A stretch of 64,000 nt of DNA, from the NCBI GenBank assembly GCA_039193195.1, contig JBCCWS010000023.1, positions 1 to 64,000 of the forward strand, in the 5' to 3' direction. Under the pieces are notes generated by a model. The model worked only from the letters and a program-made list of their open reading frames with translations, had not been told where the DNA came from and did no database searches. Below, piece after piece: positions 7,861 to 16,607 of the stretch. The position numbers and the translations under genes are program-made. The stretch comes from Pseudomonadota bacterium. GTDB taxonomy: Bacteria; Pseudomonadota; Gammaproteobacteria; Steroidobacterales; JBCBZW01. Each line of letters begins with the position of its first letter. Position 1 is the stretch's first letter.

Positions 7861-8478
7861 CTACAAACGCGAACCGGTGCCGAAGGCTGGGGTCTCGGGC
7901 GACTGCAGAGGTACGTAGGCAGCTGCCTGCTCAACGTGCCGCGCAAGGGTGTGGAAGGTGCGCATCGCCGCGTCGCACAGGTCCTCGTAGTCCGCCTCCG
8001 ACACGAGTTCCAGCTGTGCACACAGGGCGAGCCAAGTGGCCTTAGCGACGCCGTCCTGCAAGAACCGGCGAGGGGCTTGCGGAAGCGAGAGCGCCACTTG
8101 GCGAGCCAACATACGCCCGCCGAAGCCCGCCCCTTGCAGCACGTACAAGGCGCCGAGCACGGCCGGTGTGGACTCCAACTCAAGGGCATCCTCACCGAGG
8201 GCCGTCGGCATCTCCTCGAGGGTCGCCAGGTCCTCGTGTAGCGCGTCCACCTGCGGCCGCAGCGAGAGCTCCGGGTGGGCCCGAAGCCGCTCGCGGCTGG
8301 CCTCCACGGCGCCATAGAACCCTGCGTAGGCGCTTAGGATCACGCGGTAGGTCTGCGTGGGGAGATCCTCACTGGCCAGCGCGCCGAGCACCGGGTGGTG
8401 ATGAAGAGACTCGTGCACCGGCCCTGTGTCGTGGGCTAGGCGCTTGCGCACCGACTCGAACTCTTTCACTTCGCTCAT
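7861..8478 (-). CDS. Heme oxygenase
   Basis: This 205-residue protein belongs to the biliverdin-producing heme oxygenase family, which opens heme to biliverdin, iron and CO. The N-terminal segment LAHDTGPVHESLHHHP carries the proximal heme ligand, probably His22. The distal helix glycine cluster is seen in VLQGAGFGGRMLARQV. Length is normal for the bacterial HemO/BphO type. A TGT-N12-ACA palindrome at 8528-8545, about 50 bp upstream, suggests light- or oxygen-dependent control of the PpsR/CrtJ kind. Biliverdin could serve a bacteriophytochrome chromophore or the enzyme could release heme iron; no phytochrome gene is in the window. The gene is divergent from formate dehydrogenase. Confidence 0.87.
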   Translation of the reverse strand: MSEVKEFESVRKRLAHDTGPVHESLHHHPVLGALASEDLPTQTYRVILSAYAGFYGAVEASRERLRAHPELSLRPQVDALHEDLATLEEMPTALGEDALELESTPAVLGALYVLQGAGFGGRMLARQVALSLPQAPRRFLQDGVAKATWLALCAQLELVSEADYEDLCDAAMRTFHTLARHVEQAAAYVPLQSPETPAFGTGSRL

Positions 8479-8527
8479 ACTCGCTCTCGCTTTAGCCTTC
8501 CAAAGCTCCGCCGCGCACCCGCAGTAG

Positions 8528-8545
8528 TGTCAACTTTAGCTGACA
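8528..8545. promoter_or_regulatory. Candidate PpsR/CrtJ operator (TGT-N12-ACA)
   Basis: The sequence TGTCAACTTTAGCTGACA has perfect TGTCA/TGACA arms and the TGT-N12-ACA spacing of PpsR/CrtJ sites that control photosynthesis and tetrapyrrole genes in purple bacteria. It lies 50 bp upstream of the heme oxygenase start and 313 bp from formate dehydrogenase. A second site of the same form precedes the acsF unit (42857-42874). The role is inference from the motif and its target. Confidence 0.5.
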
Positions 8546-8775
8546 ACCGCACTTCACGACACCCTCGTGTGCCGGCAGTGGCGCGGCACACGACGTTTCT
8601 TTCCCTGCCACGGACCACGCGACTACCCGTGCGCCGACGCGGCGTTGATACGGTAACGTGCCACAAAGTTCACCTGCGCAGCCACCAGGATCTGACTTAA
8701 GTGCCTGTTTCGCCAACACGTGATTGCGGCAAAGTGTGATCTGCGCGTGGGCGACGCAAGCGCCGGTGAAGCGCT

Positions 8776-8804
8776 TTGACTCCCATGCTGGGGGCGATTA
8801 AAGT
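8776..8804 (+). promoter_or_regulatory. Candidate sigma-70 promoter for formate dehydrogenase
   Basis: TTGACT at 8776-8781 and TAAAGT at 8799-8804 are separated by 17 bases. This predicts transcription from about 8811 and a 47-base leader before the ATG at 8858. Confidence 0.4.
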
Positions 8805-8857
8805 GCAGGTAATAATTAAGAATCATTTCGATTCGTAACTGCAACGGAGCATACCCA

Positions 8858-10072
8858 ATGGCGGCAGAACCCATGAAGATCCTCTGCGTTCTCTACGACG
8901 ACCCGGTCAGCGGGTTCCCCAAGACCTACAGCCGACCGGACGTCCCCAAGCTCGAGGCCTACCCAGACGGCACCACCCTCCCCACGCCCCAGGGCATCGA
9001 CTTCACGCCCGGTGAACTGCTGGGCAGTGTCTCCGGCGAGCTCGGCCTGCGCCCCTTCCTCGAGCGCCACGGACACACCCTGGTGGTGACCTCGGACAAG
9101 GACGGCCCGGACTCCGCGTTTGAACGCGAGCTGGTCGACGCGGACATCGTCATCTCCCAGCCCTTCTGGCCTGCCTACCTCACCGCCGAGCGCATCGAGA
9201 AGGCCAAGCGCCTCAAGATGGCGGTCACCGCCGGCATCGGCTCGGACCACGTCGATCTCGAGGCCGCTGCCAAGCGCAACATCACCGTGGCCGAGGTCAC
9301 CTACTGCAACAGCATCAGCGTGGCCGAACACGTGGTCATGCAGATCCTCGCCCTCGTGCGCAACTTCGTTCCGTCCTACCAGTGGGTGGTCGACGGCGGC
9401 TGGAACATCGCGGACTGCGTGTCCCGCGCCTACGACGTGGAAGGCATGCACGTGGGCTCCATCGGTGGTAGCGGTCGCATCGGCCGTGCGGTGCTTGAGC
9501 GAATGAAACCCTTCGGTGTGCACCTTCACTATCAGGATCGCCACCGCATGGCGCCGGAGAAGGAAGCCGCCCTCGGTGCGACTTACCACGAGAACGTGAA
9601 GGACCTGGTCAAGGCCTGTGATGTGGTGAGCATCAACTGCCCGCTGCACCCGGAGACGGAGCATCTGTTCGACGATGAGATGTTCTCGATCATGAAGCCC
9701 GGGGCTTACCTCGTGAACACCGCCCGCGGCAAGATCTGCGATCGCGACGCCGTCAAGCGCGCCATCGACAGCGGCAAGCTGGCCGGTTACGCGGGTGATG
9801 TGTGGTTCCCGCAGCCGCCGCCAAAGGACCATCCGTGGCGCTCCATGGACCACCACGCCATGACCCCGCACACCTCGGGCACGACGCTCTCGGCCCAGGC
9901 GCGCTACGCTGCCGGCACCCGTGAGATCCTCGAGTGCTTCTTCGAGGGCAAGCCGATCCGCGATGATTACCTCATCGTGCAGGGCGGGCAGCTCGCGGGC
10001 ACGGGAGCGCACTCCTATAGCCAGGGCAACGCTACCAGCGGTTCTGAGGAGGCGGCCGCCTTCTCGAAGTAG
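8858..10072 (+). CDS. fdh: NAD-dependent formate dehydrogenase
   Basis: The 404-residue enzyme oxidises formate to CO2 with reduction of NAD, as a soluble homodimer without metal. It belongs to the D-2-hydroxyacid dehydrogenase superfamily and closely follows the Pseudomonas sp. 101 formate dehydrogenase type. Visible landmarks are the formate-channel motif PFWPAYLT, TYCNSISVAEH with the substrate Asn, and a Rossmann turn HVGSIGGSGRIG. VNTARGKICDRDAV supplies the catalytic Arg, and QPPPKDHPWRSMDHHAMTPH the Gln-His pair. Length is typical. The gene appears monocistronic, behind a candidate promoter at 8776-8804, and likely supplies NADH from C1 compounds. Confidence 0.95.
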   Translation: MAAEPMKILCVLYDDPVSGFPKTYSRPDVPKLEAYPDGTTLPTPQGIDFTPGELLGSVSGELGLRPFLERHGHTLVVTSDKDGPDSAFERELVDADIVISQPFWPAYLTAERIEKAKRLKMAVTAGIGSDHVDLEAAAKRNITVAEVTYCNSISVAEHVVMQILALVRNFVPSYQWVVDGGWNIADCVSRAYDVEGMHVGSIGGSGRIGRAVLERMKPFGVHLHYQDRHRMAPEKEAALGATYHENVKDLVKACDVVSINCPLHPETEHLFDDEMFSIMKPGAYLVNTARGKICDRDAVKRAIDSGKLAGYAGDVWFPQPPPKDHPWRSMDHHAMTPHTSGTTLSAQARYAAGTREILECFFEGKPIRDDYLIVQGGQLAGTGAHSYSQGNATSGSEEAAAFSK

Positions 10073-10184
10073 CCGACCAGGATTCCGGCGCGAACTGTGT
10101 TTCGCGCCGGCATTCGCGACGCCCGTCGTCAGATCTGCAACGGGGACATCTCGCCTAAACCGCTCGACCGTTCGGAGGAACTTC

Positions 10185-10838
10185 ATGCCACTCTTCCTGA
10201 GACTGCTCGGCGGCATCATCGCGTGCACCGCCATCGGTGCGGTGCTCTTGCGTTGGCAAGTCAACGGCTGGGGGTCGATCGCCTGGCTACTCTGCGCGGT
10301 GCTAGTCACCGTCATTCGACAGCCCTACGCCAAGCGCACCGCGGGCAACACGATCACCGAGACACACGCCGCCTCCACCGAGAAGCTGTTGCTCGGCCTG
10401 GTCATGATCGGCGGCACGTTCCTACCCCTCCTCCACCTCGCCACCGGTGTACTGGCCAGTGCCAACTACACGCTACCCACTTGGGCGCCGCTCATCGGTG
10501 TCGCAGCGCTGGTGCCAGGGCTGTGGTTGTTCTGGCGCAGCCATGATGACCTCGGGCGCAATTGGAGCGTCACCACGCAGATCCGGGAAGACCACAGCCT
10601 CACGAGCCAGGGCGTATACGAGCGCGTACGCCATCCCATGTACACGGCCATCTGGATCCTCTGCGCCGTGCAGCCGCTGTTCGTGCACAACGGGATCGCC
10701 GGCTTCAGTGGCCTCGTGGCCTTCGCGCTCCTGTACTTCGTGCGCGTGCCCTACGAGGAGGCGATGATGCGAGAGCGTTTCGGCTCCGCCTACGAGGCGT
10801 ACTGTGCTCGAACAGGACGCCTGTTCCCGAAGTTCTAG
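10185..10838 (+). CDS. Isoprenylcysteine carboxyl methyltransferase-family membrane protein
   Basis: The 217-residue protein starts at ATG 10185 behind GGAGGAA (10174-10180). It has about five hydrophobic segments and the ICMT/PEMT C-terminal core: GRNWS, then GVYERVRHPMYTA, then a re-entrant hydrophobic stretch and RVPYEEAMMRERFGSAYEAY. In the family the R-H-P motif and the E-E pair bind S-adenosylmethionine at the membrane. Bacterial members methylate diverse small or lipid substrates, and the substrate here is unknown. It lies 112 bp after formate dehydrogenase on the same strand and could be cotranscribed. Confidence 0.85.
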   Translation: MPLFLRLLGGIIACTAIGAVLLRWQVNGWGSIAWLLCAVLVTVIRQPYAKRTAGNTITETHAASTEKLLLGLVMIGGTFLPLLHLATGVLASANYTLPTWAPLIGVAALVPGLWLFWRSHDDLGRNWSVTTQIREDHSLTSQGVYERVRHPMYTAIWILCAVQPLFVHNGIAGFSGLVAFALLYFVRVPYEEAMMRERFGSAYEAYCARTGRLFPKF

Positions 10839-11120
10839 AGCCAGCCGCTATCCTAACCAGGGCGTACGCAACGTAACGGGCGCGTGTACGGTCGACGGCG
10901 CATCGGGTCAACATCGGCCGATGCAGCGTCTTGGCGCCAAGTCTGCTTCGCCGCCACCAAGAGCCAACGCTACCACCAACGCCCGACGCAAAGGTTAGTC
11001 CGGCGCAGGACAAGCATCTGCCATGGATGCCGGCGATGGATTCGGGGGCGAAGTCCGCCGATCGCCGGACGCGTTGAGGCGCCATGGACCAAGACTCAAC
11101 CATCGAGGAGAGCACCCACA

Positions 11121-11522
11121 ATGACCTTTGATTCCGCGACTCCCGTCCTGCAGGTCTCTGATGTCGCCAGGAGCATAGCGTGGTACCGAGCAGTCCTAGG
11201 GTTTGACAGCTCAGCGTTCCCCGAGAGCGAACCGTACAGCTTTGCGATACTCAACCGAGATAGGATAGAGCTAATGCTCCAACTAGCGACGTCTTCTGAG
11301 AGATTGAGCCACGAGGGATGGTCCACCTACATCCGCCTGAAGGGCCATCAGCTACTAGAGCTCGCGAATCACATTCGTAGCAAGACAGCACTCACCCGAG
11401 AGCCCGAGAGAATGCCGTATGGGGATGTAGAGTTCGCTGTCGCCGATCCCGACGGACACGAAATTGTACTGAGCGAGCTACTGCCCGAGAGAGAGGCGGT
11501 CCCTGCACCTAAAGAACGGTAG
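11121..11522 (+). CDS. VOC-fold (glyoxalase/bleomycin-resistance type) protein
   Basis: The 133-residue protein is a single VOC unit. It begins TPVLQVSDVARSIAWYRAVLGF, the classic first beta-alpha-beta module, and ends with DVEFAVADPDGHEIVLSE, the metal-side strand. ATG 11121 follows GAGGAGAG. Members act as glyoxalases, dioxygenases, epimerases or antibiotic-binding proteins, and the sequence alone does not tell which. It stands alone between the methyltransferase and the convergent iron operon. Confidence 0.85.
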   Translation: MTFDSATPVLQVSDVARSIAWYRAVLGFDSSAFPESEPYSFAILNRDRIELMLQLATSSERLSHEGWSTYIRLKGHQLLELANHIRSKTALTREPERMPYGDVEFAVADPDGHEIVLSELLPEREAVPAPKER

Positions 11523-11656
11523 TCTGCTGGGTCTTGACCACCGGCGTTGCGAACGCAACTGAGTGAAAGGAGACACGGTAAGGCGCACAGGCCTATCCGC
11601 CCTCGCCGCTTCGCACTGGCGTCATTTCCCTGCCAGCCCGCTGGTGAACGCAACGC

Positions 11657-11953
11657 CTAGCGTCGACGGCCCTTTGCAGGTGCAGCCACCCCTCGCTTCC
11701 AGGTCGTGTATAGGGCGATGAGCCAGCTTCCCAGGAACGCCCACGCGAGGAACGTCGCCAACCCGATCCCCAAGCCGTACTGCTGCGCACCGGCCGTCGC
11801 GGCGCCGGCCAGAAGAACGCTGCCGACGCCTCTCGCCGCAAGCTGCCATGGACGGCCAAGCGTACGCTTGATGATCACCTGGGACTGCTTCGGCTGGGAC
11901 ACAGCCAAGCAGAACGCACCCGCCAGCGTCACGGCGAAACCGAGCCAAAACAC
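11657..11953 (-). CDS. DUF3325 small membrane protein of the iron-reduction operon
   Basis: The 98-residue product has three hydrophobic segments (residues about 2-19, 38-55 and 60-83) and a basic C-terminus. It starts at GTG 11953, 17 bp after the PepSY gene stop, and is the last gene of a three-gene minus-strand operon. DUF3325 proteins are found with DUF3649 and PepSY membrane proteins in siderophore-iron loci, such as the pyoverdine iron-release operon of Pseudomonas. They are thought to assist inner-membrane handling of iron. The assignment rests on size, topology and context more than on a diagnostic motif. Confidence 0.6.
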   Translation of the reverse strand: MFWLGFAVTLAGAFCLAVSQPKQSQVIIKRTLGRPWQLAARGVGSVLLAGAATAGAQQYGLGIGLATFLAWAFLGSWLIALYTTWKRGVAAPAKGRRR

Positions 11954-11970
11954 CCGATAGGGCCCCTGCC

Positions 11971-13611
11971 CTAGTCAGCGGGTGCTTGCGGCACCGAGGC
12001 CGCGCGGGCGCCACCGCCCGCCACGGCGGACGAGTGCTCACGCGCATCGCTGCCGAGGGCACTCTCCAGCGACGGCGTCATGTTGCGCAGGACGATGAAC
12101 ACGGCGCCCGCGAACATCAACACCGCGATGTCGAAGCCAGCCCTCACCCAATCGCCCTCGCGTAGGGATGCGATTAGGTGCGCGTTCGTCGTGAGCGCGT
12201 CAACCACGGGCAGCAGGGCGAAGGTGGCCCCAAGCGCCGCGAGCTGCTCACGCCAGGCCTGCCCCAGCTCCCGGAAGCCGGCATGAAAGAAACTCGCAAG
12301 CCACACCAGGAACAGGCAGTGCATCTCCCACTCCGGGCGCCCCTCGAGCCCCAGCGGAAGCAGTCGATTGGCCCAAAAGTACGCCCCAACGCCAAGGGGC
12401 AGGCCCACGATTATCGCTAGATTCGTGCGCTCGACGAACTTCAGCCCGTTGCCCGCCACGCCCTTCTTGCCGAGGCGCGTGCGACGCTTCTTCGCCCACA
12501 GGATCATGCCGGTCGCCACCATGGCCGCACCGATCAATCCGCTTAGGAAGTACAGCCAGCGCAGGTGGATGTTCGCGAAATGCCCCTCGTGCAGGGCGAG
12601 GGCCCCGCGCGTGAACACGACGTCGGCGCCCAGGCGATGCTCGGGACGGTCCAGCATCTCACCGGTGATGGCGTTGAACTTCATCACACCACTGCCGCGG
12701 GACAGGCCCTGGCTGTGCTGCCCCACGTGGAACAGTGCCACGCGATCGCCGCGGTTCTCGAGGTTCACGTAGCGGATCGACTCGGCCGGCCACACCTGTT
12801 GTGCCTGCGTCATCACATCGCCCACGCTAGCCATGCTCGCCTGCTCGCCGCTGGGTTCCACCGGCTCGTAGTCCGGATACAGGTGAGCACCGATCTGCTC
12901 AGTGGCGTCTTCCACGCCCATGGAGAGCGCCGCGACGCCGGGCATGTAGTCGAAGGTGTAAAACACCAAGCCCGAATAGGTGATCATTAGAAGGAAGGGC
13001 AGCGCGAGCACGCTGCTGATGTTGTGCCCATCGAGCCACGAGCGCTGGCCCTTACCCAAGCGCAAGGTGAAGAAGTCGACGAAGATCTTCTTGTGGATCA
13101 CGATCCCTGTGATCAGCGCGATGAACATGAACATCGTGGCAACGCCCACAATGTAAATGGCCACGCGGTAGGGCATATAGTGGAGCGAGTAGTGCATCGC
13201 GTAGAGCGCGTCGCCGCCCCCGGTCTCGCGCGCCTGCAGGGGCTGCCCGGTGCTCGGGTCGAGATCGCCCCGGACGAACTTGTCGCCCTTCTCGTTCTCC
13301 TCAGGCAGCGCCGCGTAGTAGTAGAGGGCGGGGTGGCGTTGCGTCGGGAAGGCGATGAAGAAACGCGTCGCCTCTGGCGCTGCCTGCGCGAGATAGGCGA
13401 AGCCGGCCTCGGCCATCTCGGAATGGCTGGGTACCTCGGCGGAATGCAGCTTCTGCTCGGGCTGCATCCAGTGGTTGACCTCTGTTCTGAAGTAACCGAA
13501 CGAGCCGGTGATGAAAATGAAGTACAAGAGCACGGACAGCACGAGGCCGATCCAGGTGTGGAACCAGGCCATCGACTGGCGGAAGCTGCCCTTGAATCCT
13601 TGCGTGCTCAT
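11971..13611 (-). CDS. PepSY-associated membrane protein, putative siderophore-iron reductase
   Basis: This 546-residue inner-membrane protein starts FRQSMAWFHTWIGLVLSVLLYF, the typical first PepSY_TM helix with conserved histidine. A periplasmic PepSY region with a YYAALPEENEKG segment follows, then further helices with WLDGHNISSVLALPFLLMITYSG and a second periplasmic block ending LALHEGHFANIHLRWLYFLSGLIG. Such proteins (FpvG type) use heme-like histidines to move electrons and reduce ferric iron from siderophores. It sits between DUF3649 (4-bp gap) and DUF3325 and is probably controlled by the Fur-like box at 13952-13966. Confidence 0.88.
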   Translation of the reverse strand: MSTQGFKGSFRQSMAWFHTWIGLVLSVLLYFIFITGSFGYFRTEVNHWMQPEQKLHSAEVPSHSEMAEAGFAYLAQAAPEATRFFIAFPTQRHPALYYYAALPEENEKGDKFVRGDLDPSTGQPLQARETGGGDALYAMHYSLHYMPYRVAIYIVGVATMFMFIALITGIVIHKKIFVDFFTLRLGKGQRSWLDGHNISSVLALPFLLMITYSGLVFYTFDYMPGVAALSMGVEDATEQIGAHLYPDYEPVEPSGEQASMASVGDVMTQAQQVWPAESIRYVNLENRGDRVALFHVGQHSQGLSRGSGVMKFNAITGEMLDRPEHRLGADVVFTRGALALHEGHFANIHLRWLYFLSGLIGAAMVATGMILWAKKRRTRLGKKGVAGNGLKFVERTNLAIIVGLPLGVGAYFWANRLLPLGLEGRPEWEMHCLFLVWLASFFHAGFRELGQAWREQLAALGATFALLPVVDALTTNAHLIASLREGDWVRAGFDIAVLMFAGAVFIVLRNMTPSLESALGSDAREHSSAVAGGGARAASVPQAPAD

Positions 13612-13615
13612 TCCA

Positions 13616-13924
13616 CTACCTCACGAGGAGCGCCACACCGAGCGCTGCTAGCGTACTAAGACCGAGTTGGAGGGTGACCTTACGCAGGGACCCGGCGGCG
13701 AAGACCCACATGGCCACGGCGCACCAGGCGACGAAGCCGATCAACGTCACTACGTGCACCGCCTGCGCAATGGGCATTAAACCGACGGCGGCAAGGCCCA
13801 TCGCGCAGCAGGCGCCCACGGCGCTGACGAAGAAGAACCCGCCTACCGACGCTAACAAGGAGCGCGCGACGACGCCCCACCGGGAACTGTTTCGCTGATC
13901 TTTTTCTCGAGCGTTAGAGGCCAC
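13616..13924 (-). CDS. DUF3649 small membrane protein, first gene of the iron operon
   Basis: The 102-residue protein starts at GTG 13922-13924 and has three hydrophobic segments ending AMWVFAAGSLRKVTLQLGLSTL, as in DUF3649 iron-uptake membrane proteins. It is followed after 4 bp by the PepSY gene and then DUF3325. The promoter region contains the Fur-like palindrome at 13952-13966. The exact biochemical role in the family is unknown. Confidence 0.68.
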   Translation of the reverse strand: MASNAREKDQRNSSRWGVVARSLLASVGGFFFVSAVGACCAMGLAAVGLMPIAQAVHVVTLIGFVAWCAVAMWVFAAGSLRKVTLQLGLSTLAALGVALLVR

Positions 13925-13951
13925 AGCATTTGCGAAGCGAGTAGCGCTTGT

Positions 13952-13966
13952 TGAGAACCGTTCTTA
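13952..13966. promoter_or_regulatory. Fur-like box before the DUF3649-PepSY-DUF3325 operon
   Basis: TGAGAAC-C-GTTCTTA is a 7-1-7 inverted repeat with one mismatch, matching the Fur core pattern TGA-AA--TT-T-A. It begins 28 bp upstream of the operon's first start. Iron repression of the operon follows as inference. Confidence 0.55.
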
Positions 13967-14016
13967 TTACTCAATGTAACACAAGCCCCCAACCCCCACT
14001 AACGCCTGCTTTGCGA

Positions 14017-14298
14017 ATGCCGCCTGACCGTACGTGGGTCGACACCCCCAGTCCGGTCCGGGATGTCGCCAACGACCAGCTGGAGATCATCAATGTGGCT
14101 CTCCGAGCGATGCCTGAGAAGAGGTGGCACGTCTTCGTCCTGCATCGATTGGATGGCAAGAACCTATCGGCGGTCGCACCCCAACTGGGGGTCAGCCGCA
14201 GCGCGGCGGCTAAGCACCTCGTCCGGGCGATGGAGGACATCGATCGCACTCTGGAAGATGGTCGCCTTGAGAATGGGAAGGCCGAAGATCATGCGTAG
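14017..14298 (+). pseudogene. FecI-type ECF sigma factor remnant (region 4 only)
   Basis: The readable part, from about residue 12, is LEIINVALRAMPEKRWHVFVLHRLDGKNLSAVAPQLGVSRSAAAKHLVRAMEDID. It aligns with region 4 of the intact sigma factor at 16608-17285 (AIDQALQAMPERRRTAFVWHRVDGLTATEIARRFGITRAAAMKHV). Region 2, which binds core polymerase and the -10 element, is missing, so the fragment cannot act as a sigma factor. A collapsed fecR follows, in the same order as the intact pair 2.6 kb downstream. Confidence 0.78.
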
Positions 14299-14621
14299 CG
14301 GGAGCGAGTCATGCCGGAACACATCGCCGTCGGCGACGCCGAAGAACATCCGCCGCACGGCCCACGCGTGGAATCGCGGTGTGGCGCAGCGGGCGCCTCA
14401 TCTACGACGGCGCTAGCCTTGCCGAGGTGGTCGCTGACGTGCAACGGCACGCACCCTTCCCCATCACCCTTCAAGGGGACTTCTTAGCACTCACGGCCAC
14501 CGCGTGGATGGCCGTGTTCGCACCCGGCGTCGCGCTCTTGATGTTGTCCAAGTACGCCGGCCTGGTTGGCCTGGCTAGCGCTGGACAACACCCCATCGTT
14601 AAAGTCGCACTTGCCCCTTGA
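14291..14621 (+). pseudogene. FecR-type anti-sigma regulator remnant with large internal deletion
   Basis: ATG 14291 overlaps the sigma remnant as in the intact pair, but the N-terminal frame stops near 14416. In another frame, from about 14391, SGRLIYDGASLAEVVADVQRHAPFPITLQ matches the intact FecR end (GRLVYVGATLAEIVADANRYSPTPITL, near 18110-18190). The membrane helix and most of the periplasmic domain are absent, so roughly 250 residues have been deleted. The frame then runs to 14621 through unrelated sequence. This is a decayed paralogue of the fec-type signalling pair. Confidence 0.72.
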
Positions 14622-14733
14622 GTCCGTACACTCACGCAAAGCGGGTGAAGCCCGCCTCAGAAGCAATAAGCCTCTCGCGACGACCCGGTGCACAAGCACT
14701 AGATCGCCTTCCGACACTCAAGGAGGAGTACAG

Positions 14734-16434
14734 ATGGAACATAAGCTCACCCAGCGAGCGGTGACGCCTCTTAGAGGGACGCTGGCGAGAACTGTCGCCT
14801 ACGCATTCCTATGGTCGGCAAGTGCGCCCGCCGGAGTCTTCCCCGCGCAGATCAGTGTGAGCAGCTTGGCACCGGAGAACGGCGGCGATGGTTCCACGGG
14901 CTTTGTCATCGCACCCTTCGAGCCTTTCGCCTCGCTCGGTTTCCCGGTCTCCACGCTGGGTGACTTCAACGGCGACGGCGTGGATGACGTGGTGATCGGT
15001 ACTGGCCTTTTCTCCACGGGCCGACGCCCCTTGACCTACGTACTGTTCGGCAATCCCGCGGGCTTTCCAGCGCGCTATGAGTTGGGCGATTTGCGCCCCG
15101 GCAGCGGCGGCGACGGCAGCGAGGGCGTGATTCTGCTCGGTGCGCGCATCGACGAGAACACGGGCGGCCTCGACCGTGCCGACGATCTCAACGGCGACGG
15201 TTTCGCGGACCTCATCATCGGCGCGGCAAACATCGCGCAAACGGGCCAGGCGTACATCGTCTTCGGCGCGGACGACTACGGCCCCCTATTCGATCTCGGC
15301 ACCTTGTTCCCCGCACTCGGCGGCGACGGTAGCCGCGGTGTCGTGGTGTTGGGCGAAGCCCAGGGGGACGACTTTGCCCTCGACGTGGCCTATGCGGGGG
15401 ACATTAACGCCGACGGACTGGGGGACGTCGTAGTAGGCGCACCCCGCCTCTCCCGCGGTGGCCTCGACGACCTTGGTGCCGCTTACGTTCTCTTCGGTGC
15501 GGATGCGAGCCTTTCGCCATTGGTTTCTGCGCGAGGCTTGCGCGAGGAAGCAGGAGGCGACGGCACCGACGGCATCGTGCTCACGAACGTTGTGGAAGAT
15601 GGGCATGCCGGCGAGTTTGTAGGCGGCGACGGATGCGACATCAATGCGGACGGCATAGACGACGTCGTGGTCAGCACCGCGATACAAGACGGCGGTGACA
15701 CCTTCGTCTATTTCGGCCGCCAAGGCGGGTTTCCGCCGAGCTTCAGGCTCACGGATCTCTATCCCGGTGCTGGCGGGGACGGTAGCGAGGGTTTCGTGAT
15801 CGACAAGCTGCCGATCGGTTTCCTACAAGGTGACATCGCGTGCGCCGGTGACGTGAACGCCGACGGCATCGACGATCTCCTACTCGCCCAGGCCGTCGCT
15901 TCCAATGGCGATGGCGTGGGCCGTGTGATCGTCTTGTTCGGTCGCAGCACCCCCTTTCCGCCGCGCATCGATTTGCGCACGCTCACTATTGCGGGTGGCG
16001 GTGACGGAAGCGAAGGCGTCGTGCTGTTCGGTGCTGCCGGCGAGGTGGCCGTATCGATCGGGGCGGGGTTCACCGTCGCAGGCCTAGGCGATGTTAACGG
16101 CGACGGTGTCGACGACTTCGGTATCGGGGATCTGTTGGGGGTACCACAGTCACCTGGCGTTGCCCACGTGGTCTTCGGTCGCAGCGAGGGCTTCCCTGCA
16201 GAATTCGCCCTGCGAGATCTGTTTGCTGCCAACGGTGGCGATGGCAGTAGGGGCTTCGTCATCACCACGCCTGAGTTCGACGCAGCTCTCGCGTCAATCG
16301 ATTCGGCAGGAGACCTCAACGCTGACGGTCTCAGTGACATCATCGTGGGTGCCTTCGGGGCAAACGCCGACGATGGGGAAGCCTACATTATCTACGGCCG
16401 GTCGCCACCAGAGCTGGACGAAGACACTGACTGA
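14734..16434 (+). CDS. Secreted FG-GAP (integrin alpha-like) beta-propeller protein
   Basis: The 566-residue product begins at ATG 14734 after AAGGAGGAG and has an N-terminal export signal (RTVAYAFLWSASAPAGVFPA). It contains seven units of about 75 residues. Each has a GGDGS-x-G-[FV]-V-[IL] motif followed by a calcium-binding D-x-N-[GA]-D-G-x-x-D-[DV] loop (for example GDFNGDGVDDVVIG, DDLNGDGFADLIIG and GDINADGLGDVVVG) and a Y-[IV]-[VL]-F-G strand. Seven FG-GAP repeats predict one complete seven-bladed propeller. Such proteins are surface or extracellular adhesion or binding proteins; the ligand is unknown. It lies between the decayed and the intact fecI-fecR pairs. The C-terminal ELDEDTD shows no sorting signal. 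Confidence 0.88.
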   Translation: MEHKLTQRAVTPLRGTLARTVAYAFLWSASAPAGVFPAQISVSSLAPENGGDGSTGFVIAPFEPFASLGFPVSTLGDFNGDGVDDVVIGTGLFSTGRRPLTYVLFGNPAGFPARYELGDLRPGSGGDGSEGVILLGARIDENTGGLDRADDLNGDGFADLIIGAANIAQTGQAYIVFGADDYGPLFDLGTLFPALGGDGSRGVVVLGEAQGDDFALDVAYAGDINADGLGDVVVGAPRLSRGGLDDLGAAYVLFGADASLSPLVSARGLREEAGGDGTDGIVLTNVVEDGHAGEFVGGDGCDINADGIDDVVVSTAIQDGGDTFVYFGRQGGFPPSFRLTDLYPGAGGDGSEGFVIDKLPIGFLQGDIACAGDVNADGIDDLLLAQAVASNGDGVGRVIVLFGRSTPFPPRIDLRTLTIAGGGDGSEGVVLFGAAGEVAVSIGAGFTVAGLGDVNGDGVDDFGIGDLLGVPQSPGVAHVVFGRSEGFPAEFALRDLFAANGGDGSRGFVITTPEFDAALASIDSAGDLNADGLSDIIVGAFGANADDGEAYIIYGRSPPELDEDTD

Positions 16435-16607
16435 CGCGGGTTGGCCCCAGCTTGCGTCGCCGCCGCCGCGCGAATCGACAGCGTCGCCAGGAGAAGAGCG
16501 AGCCCCACGCCTCGCCGCCTTAGGGCGCGAGCACGCCGCGTGCCTATCCCGCATATACTGCGGCCAATTGCACCCCCGGCGCCGCGTGAAATCGCCCTGC
16601 CCGGAAA

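Noticed and set aside
8816-10315. Long minus-strand open frame of 499 codons opposite formate dehydrogenase
   Set aside because: It is the antisense shadow of a strongly recognised enzyme, rich in His/Val/Arg repeats typical of reverse-frame GC-rich DNA, and has no domain.
13948-14016. Upstream codons of the sigma-factor remnant frame
   Set aside because: They overlap the Fur-like box and do not resemble sigma region 2; the homologous part starts later.
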